A DNA stretch of 64,000 nt, taken from positions 186,001 to 250,000 of the forward strand of contig NZ_JANBBE010000013.1 in NCBI RefSeq assembly GCF_024648825.1. The letters are read 5' to 3'. Both the position numbers and the translations under genes were made by a program. The notes under the pieces are model-generated. The model made no database searches. It saw only the letters and a list, made by a program, of their open reading frames with translations, and had not been told where the DNA came from. The stretch is from Lentzea californiensis. GTDB lineage: Bacteria; Actinomycetota; Actinomycetes; Mycobacteriales; Pseudonocardiaceae. Below are positions 60,315 through 64,000 of this stretch, piece after piece; positions within the stretch are counted from its first letter, which is position 1; every line of letters starts with the position of its first letter.

Positions 60315-61765
60315 CTACCGCTGCCGAGCAGCGCACGCCCACCACGGTGCAGTCTCCGCTCACGCAGGAAGAGACGATTGCGTCTCTCGGCAACTACGAG
60401 TTCGGCTGGGCCGACTCGGACACTGCCGGCGCGAGCGCACGCCGAGGCCTCAGCGAGGATGTCGTCCGCGACATCTCGGCGAAGAAGAGCGAGCCCGAGT
60501 GGATGCTCGAGTACCGGTTGAAGGCGCTGAAGCTCTTCGACCTCAAGCCGATGCCGAGCTGGGGCGCTGACCTCTCTGGGATCGACTTCGACTCGATCAA
60601 GTACTTCGTGCGTTCTACCGAGAAGCAGGCCACCTCCTGGGAGGACCTGCCCGAGGAGATCAAGAACACCTACGACCGCCTGGGCATCCCGGAGGCCGAG
60701 AAGCAGCGCCTCGTCGCCGGTGTCGCCGCCCAGTACGAGTCCGAGGTCGTCTACCACCAGATCCGCGAGGACCTGGAGCAGCAGGGCGTCCTCTTCCTCG
60801 ACACGGACACCGCTCTGAAGGAACAGCCGGAACTCTTCCGGGAGTACTTCGGCTCCGTCATCCCCGCGGGTGACAACAAGTTCTCGGCGCTGAACGCCGC
60901 GACGTGGTCCGGTGGCTCGTTCATCTACGTGCCGAAGGGCGTGCACGTGGACATCCCGCTGCAGGCCTACTTCCGGATCAACACCGAGAACATGGGTCAG
61001 TTCGAGCGCACGCTGATCATCGTCGACGAGGGTGCCTACGTGCACTACGTCGAGGGGTGCACCGCGCCGATCTACTCCTCGGACTCGCTGCACTCGGCCG
61101 TGGTCGAGATCATCGTGAAGAAGGGCGGCCGCTGCCGCTACACGACGATCCAGAACTGGTCGAACAACGTCTACAACCTGGTCACCAAGCGCGCCAAGGC
61201 CGAAGAGGGCGCGACCATGGAGTGGGTCGACGGCAACATCGGCTCCAAGGTGACCATGAAGTACCCGGCCGTCTGGCTGATGGGCGAGCACGCCAAGGGC
61301 GAGGTCCTCTCGATCGCGTTCGCGGGCGAGGGCCAGCACCAGGACGCCGGCGCCAAGATGGTCCACATGGCACCGCACACCTCTTCGACGATCATCTCGA
61401 AGTCGGTGGCGCGTGGCGGTGGCCGCACGTCGTACCGCGGCCTGGTCCAGGTCAACAAGCGGGCGCACCACTCGAAGTCCACGGTGAAGTGCGACGCGCT
61501 GCTGGTCGACACCATCAGCCGGTCGGACACCTACCCGTACGTCGACGTCCGCGAGGACGACGTGCAGATGGGGCACGAGGCCACGGTCTCGAAGGTCTCC
61601 GAGGACCAGCTGTTCTACCTGATGTCGCGCGGCCTGGGCGAGGACGAGGCCATGGCGATGATCGTGCGCGGGTTCGTCGAGCCCATCGCGCGCGAGCTCC
61701 CCATGGAGTACGCCCTCGAGCTGAACCGCCTGATCGAACTGCAGATGGAAGGGGCCGTCGGCTGA
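60311..61765 (+). CDS. sufB: Fe-S cluster assembly protein SufB
   Basis: 484 aa from ATG 60311, overlapping the sufR stop. Core scaffold of the SufBCD complex that builds [4Fe-4S] clusters. Seen: [10 protein letters not shown] near the start, [49 protein letters not shown] (conserved Cys), [42 protein letters not shown] and [19 protein letters not shown]. No intein is present, unlike some mycobacterial SufB. sufD begins one base after the stop. Confidence 0.97.
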   Translation: MTTAAEQRTPTTVQSPLTQEETIASLGNYEFGWADSDTAGASARRGLSEDVVRDISAKKSEPEWMLEYRLKALKLFDLKPMPSWGADLSGIDFDSIKYFVRSTEKQATSWEDLPEEIKNTYDRLGIPEAEKQRLVAGVAAQYESEVVYHQIREDLEQQGVLFLDTDTALKEQPELFREYFGSVIPAGDNKFSALNAATWSGGSFIYVPKGVHVDIPLQAYFRINTENMGQFERTLIIVDEGAYVHYVEGCTAPIYSSDSLHSAVVEIIVKKGGRCRYTTIQNWSNNVYNLVTKRAKAEEGATMEWVDGNIGSKVTMKYPAVWLMGEHAKGEVLSIAFAGEGQHQDAGAKMVHMAPHTSSTIISKSVARGGGRTSYRGLVQVNKRAHHSKSTVKCDALLVDTISRSDTYPYVDVREDDVQMGHEATVSKVSEDQLFYLMSRGLGEDEAMAMIVRGFVEPIARELPMEYALELNRLIELQMEGAVG

Positions 61766-61766
61766 C

Positions 61767-62924
61767 ATGGCCGCCCTGTCTACGAAACCCCACTCCCACG
61801 GAGCCGTCGTTCCGGTCACCTCTCGCGCGGAGCACTTCACGTCCTACGACGTGAACGCGTTCGAGGTGCCGGGCGGCCGTGAGGAGATCTGGCGCTTCAC
61901 GCCTCTCAAGCGTCTTGCCGGTCTGCACTCCGGCGCTGCGGCAACGGGTACCGCTGCCGTCGAGGTGAGCGCCGCCTCCGGCGTCACCGTCGAGACCGTG
62001 GGTCGTGACGACTCACGGCTCGGCACCGCCGGCGTCCCCGGTGACCGCGTCGCGGCGCAGGCGTACTCGTCCTTCGAGAACGCCACGATCGTGACGCTGC
62101 CCGGTGACGTGAAGTCCGAGCCGACCACCGTCACGGTGACCGGCGCCGGTGTGGACGCCGTCGCCTACGGCCACATCCAGGTCAAGGCCTCGCAGTTCGC
62201 CGAGGGCACCGTGATCCTGGACTTCCGCGGCTCCGGCGCGTACGCGGACAACGTCGAGTTCCTCGTCGCGGACGGCGCTCACCTCACGGTGATCACCATC
62301 CACGACTGGGCCGACGACGCCGTGCACGTCTCGCAGCACCACGTGAAGCTCGGTCGCGACGCGACCATCAAGCACACCGTGGTCACGCTCGGCGGCAACG
62401 TCGTGCGCGTGACGCCGGTCGTGCAGTACGCGGGCCGCGGCGGAGACGCCGAGCTGTTCGGTCTGTACTTCGCGGACGCGGGCCAGCACCAGGAGCACCG
62501 GCCGTTCATCGACCACGCGCAGGCCAAGTGCCGCAGCAACGTCGTCTACAAGGGCGCGTTGCAGGGCGAAGGCGCGCACGCGGTGTGGATCGGTGACGTG
62601 CTCATCCGTGTCGCTGCCGAGGGCACCGAGACGTTCGAGCTGAACCGGAACCTGATCCTCACCGACGGTGCGCGTGCCGACTCGGTGCCGAACCTGGAGA
62701 TCGAGACCGGCGAGATCGAGGGTGCGGGCCACGCCAGCGCCACCGGCCGGTTCGACGACGAGCAGCTCTTCTACCTGCAGGCGCGCGGCATCCCGGAGGA
62801 CCAGGCACGGCGTCTCGTCGTGCGAGGCTTCTTCCAGGAGCTGATCGCGAAGATCGCCGTTCCCGAGGTGCGCGAGCGTCTCGAAGCGGCCATCGAGGCA
62901 GAGCTCGAGGCGGTCGGCACGTGA
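61767..62924 (+). CDS. sufD: Fe-S cluster assembly protein SufD
   Basis: 385 aa from ATG 61767. Paralogue of SufB: variable N-terminal part (EIWRFTPLKRLAGL), then the beta-helix with HLTVITIHDWADDAVHVSQHHVKLGRDA, LYFADAGQHQEHRPFIDHAQAKCRSNVVYKGAL (conserved His and Cys), and the end motif LFYLQARGIPEDQARRLVVRGFFQELI. It forms a heterodimer with SufB. The stop overlaps the Rieske ferredoxin start (GTGA). Confidence 0.96.
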   Translation: MAALSTKPHSHGAVVPVTSRAEHFTSYDVNAFEVPGGREEIWRFTPLKRLAGLHSGAAATGTAAVEVSAASGVTVETVGRDDSRLGTAGVPGDRVAAQAYSSFENATIVTLPGDVKSEPTTVTVTGAGVDAVAYGHIQVKASQFAEGTVILDFRGSGAYADNVEFLVADGAHLTVITIHDWADDAVHVSQHHVKLGRDATIKHTVVTLGGNVVRVTPVVQYAGRGGDAELFGLYFADAGQHQEHRPFIDHAQAKCRSNVVYKGALQGEGAHAVWIGDVLIRVAAEGTETFELNRNLILTDGARADSVPNLEIETGEIEGAGHASATGRFDDEQLFYLQARGIPEDQARRLVVRGFFQELIAKIAVPEVRERLEAAIEAELEAVGT

Positions 62925-63235
62925 TCAAGGTGTGTGCACTGTCCTCACTGGACGACCGCAAGCCGTTCGCCGCCGACGTCGATGGAACTGATGTCGTGTT
63001 GGTGCGCGACGGCGAGCGGGTGCACGCACTCGCTGATCTGTGCTCGCACGCCGCGGTGTCGCTGAGCGAGGGCGAGGTCTCCCGCAAGGGGATCGAGTGC
63101 TGGTTGCACGGGTCGTGCTTCGACCTGGAGACCGGCGCGCCCTCGTCGCCACCCGCAAGCGAACCGGTCGACGTCTACGCCGTCGACATCCGTGACGGTG
63201 ACGTCTTCGTCGACGTCACCGTCACCACGAACTGA
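62921..63235 (+). CDS. Rieske-type [2Fe-2S] ferredoxin in the suf operon
   Basis: 104 aa from GTG 62921, overlapping the sufD stop by four bases. The Rieske motif is complete: C-x-H in LCSHAAVSL and C-x2-H in ECWLHGSCF bind the cluster. The fold and size match BphA3-like soluble ferredoxins. Placement between sufD and sufC suggests it supplies electrons to assembly or is an early client; that is inferred from context. sufC begins 37 bp later. Confidence 0.92.
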   Translation: MIKVCALSSLDDRKPFAADVDGTDVVLVRDGERVHALADLCSHAAVSLSEGEVSRKGIECWLHGSCFDLETGAPSSPPASEPVDVYAVDIRDGDVFVDVTVTTN

Positions 63236-63272
63236 CTGACTTCTAGCTACACCACCAGGAGAACGGCAAGTC

Positions 63273-64000
63273 ATGGCCACCCTTGAGATCAAGGACCTGC
63301 ACGTCTCGGTCGTCAGCGAGGACGCTCCCAAGGAGATCCTCAAGGGCGTCGACCTGACGATCAAGGCCGGCGAGACGCACGCCATCATGGGCCCCAACGG
63401 CTCCGGCAAGTCCACGCTGTCCTACGCGATCGCCGGGCACCCGAAGTACACGATCACCTCGGGCACCGTCACGCTCGACGGTGAGGACGTCCTCGAGATG
63501 TCCGTCGACGAGCGCGCCCGCGCGGGCCTCTTCCTCGCCATGCAGTACCCGGTCGAGGTCCCCGGCGTCTCGATGTCGAACTTCCTGCGCACCGCCGCCA
63601 CCGCCGTGCGCGGCGAGGCCCCGAACCTCCGCCACTGGGTGAAGGAGGTCAAGGGTGCGATGGCAGACCTCGACATCGACCCGGCGTTCGCCGAGCGTTC
63701 GGTGAACGAGGGCTTCTCCGGTGGTGAGAAGAAGCGCCACGAGATCCTGCAGCTGGGCCTGCTCCAGCCGAAGATCGCGATCCTCGACGAGACCGACTCC
63801 GGTCTGGACGTCGACGCCCTGCGCGTCGTGTCCGAGGGCGTCAACCGCTACAAGGCCTCCGGTGAGGTCGGCGTCATGCTGATCACGCACTACACCCGGA
63901 TCCTCAAGTACATCCAGCCGGACTTCGTGCACGTCTTCGCGAACGGCCGGATCGTCGAGTCCGGTGGCCGTGAGCTGGCCGACGTGCTCGAGTCCGAGGG
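63273..64000 (+). CDS. sufC: Fe-S cluster assembly ATPase SufC (3' end cut by window)
   Basis: About 242 aa are present from ATG 63273, after CAGGAGAA; the last few residues lie beyond the window. ABC-type ATPase of the SufBCD complex: Walker A MGPNGSGKSTLSYAI (about 39-53), Q-loop LAMQYPVEVPGVSMSNFLR, signature GFSGGEKKRHEILQL, Walker B KIAILDETDSGLDVDALR and H-loop LITHYTRILKYI. ATP binding drives the rearrangement that allows cluster assembly on SufB-SufD. Confidence 0.96.
   Translation, partial: MATLEIKDLHVSVVSEDAPKEILKGVDLTIKAGETHAIMGPNGSGKSTLSYAIAGHPKYTITSGTVTLDGEDVLEMSVDERARAGLFLAMQYPVEVPGVSMSNFLRTAATAVRGEAPNLRHWVKEVKGAMADLDIDPAFAERSVNEGFSGGEKKRHEILQLGLLQPKIAILDETDSGLDVDALRVVSEGVNRYKASGEVGVMLITHYTRILKYIQPDFVHVFANGRIVESGGRELADVLESE

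Noticed and set aside
60311-61765. Intein in SufB, as in some mycobacteria
   Set aside because: The SufB frame has normal length and uninterrupted family motifs.

Overview
The window is very GC-rich actinobacterial chromosomal DNA with GTG/TTG starts and dense GTGA/ATGA gene overlaps. Family content (RbpA, conservon genes, DUF4360 pair, CHAT protein, OpcA, MptB, SufR) and gene order suggest a Pseudonocardiaceae-type organism (Lentzea, Saccharothrix or Actinosynnema-like); the genus is inference. I see no tRNA, rRNA, CRISPR array, prophage or intact insertion sequence.

Backbone. Several blocks keep the order I remember for the Mycobacterium tuberculosis Rv1436-Rv1463 region: gap-pgk-tpiA then secG (2.4-5.7 kb); the minus-strand pentose phosphate operon tkt-tal-pgi-zwf-opcA-pgl divergent from ctaB (17.8-27.1 kb); qor (32.7 kb); ctaA and an ABC exporter (48.1-50.7 kb); mptB divergent from sufR-sufB-sufD-Rieske-sufC (58-64 kb, sufC cut by the window end). 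Together these cover lower glycolysis, NADPH and pentose supply, heme O/heme A synthesis for cytochrome oxidase, mannosylated cell-envelope lipids and Fe-S cluster assembly.

Inserted regions. Between the blocks lie lineage-specific genes. 0-2.3 kb: an NB-ARC type regulator (cut by the left edge) and a small unknown. 5.8-17.7 kb: rbpA, two secreted/membrane proteins, a membrane Ser/Thr kinase, an orphan histidine kinase, two DUF4360 exoproteins, a lone receiver facing a soluble hybrid kinase with a LacI-like sensor, an LRV repeat protein and a GNAT. 27.1-32.6 kb: a CHAT protein, a small helical protein, an HD hydrolase, a membrane protein/cupin-like pair and an FKBP lipoprotein. 33.8-48.1 kb: a GH128 glucanase, a palindromic element, a DUF885 protein, an IS200/IS605-like non-coding segment in front of an ATP-grasp gene, a hydrolase, an actP/DUF485 pair, a complete conservon (cvnA-D), a Uma2 protein, a DinB-like protein divergent from a GbsR-type regulator, and an ankyrin protein. 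50.9-57.9 kb: DUF998, a transporter-glycosyltransferase fusion, and a patatin-DUF3376/TetR operon.

The items most worth a second look are the unbroken transporter-glycosyltransferase ORF (51.5-53.5 kb), the soluble LacI-sensor hybrid kinase with its facing receiver, the palindrome family shared by 34.7 and 53.6 kb, the structured 36.7-37.05 kb segment, the CHAT protein whose catalytic Cys appears replaced, and the 12-codon leader ORF overlapping the conservon start.
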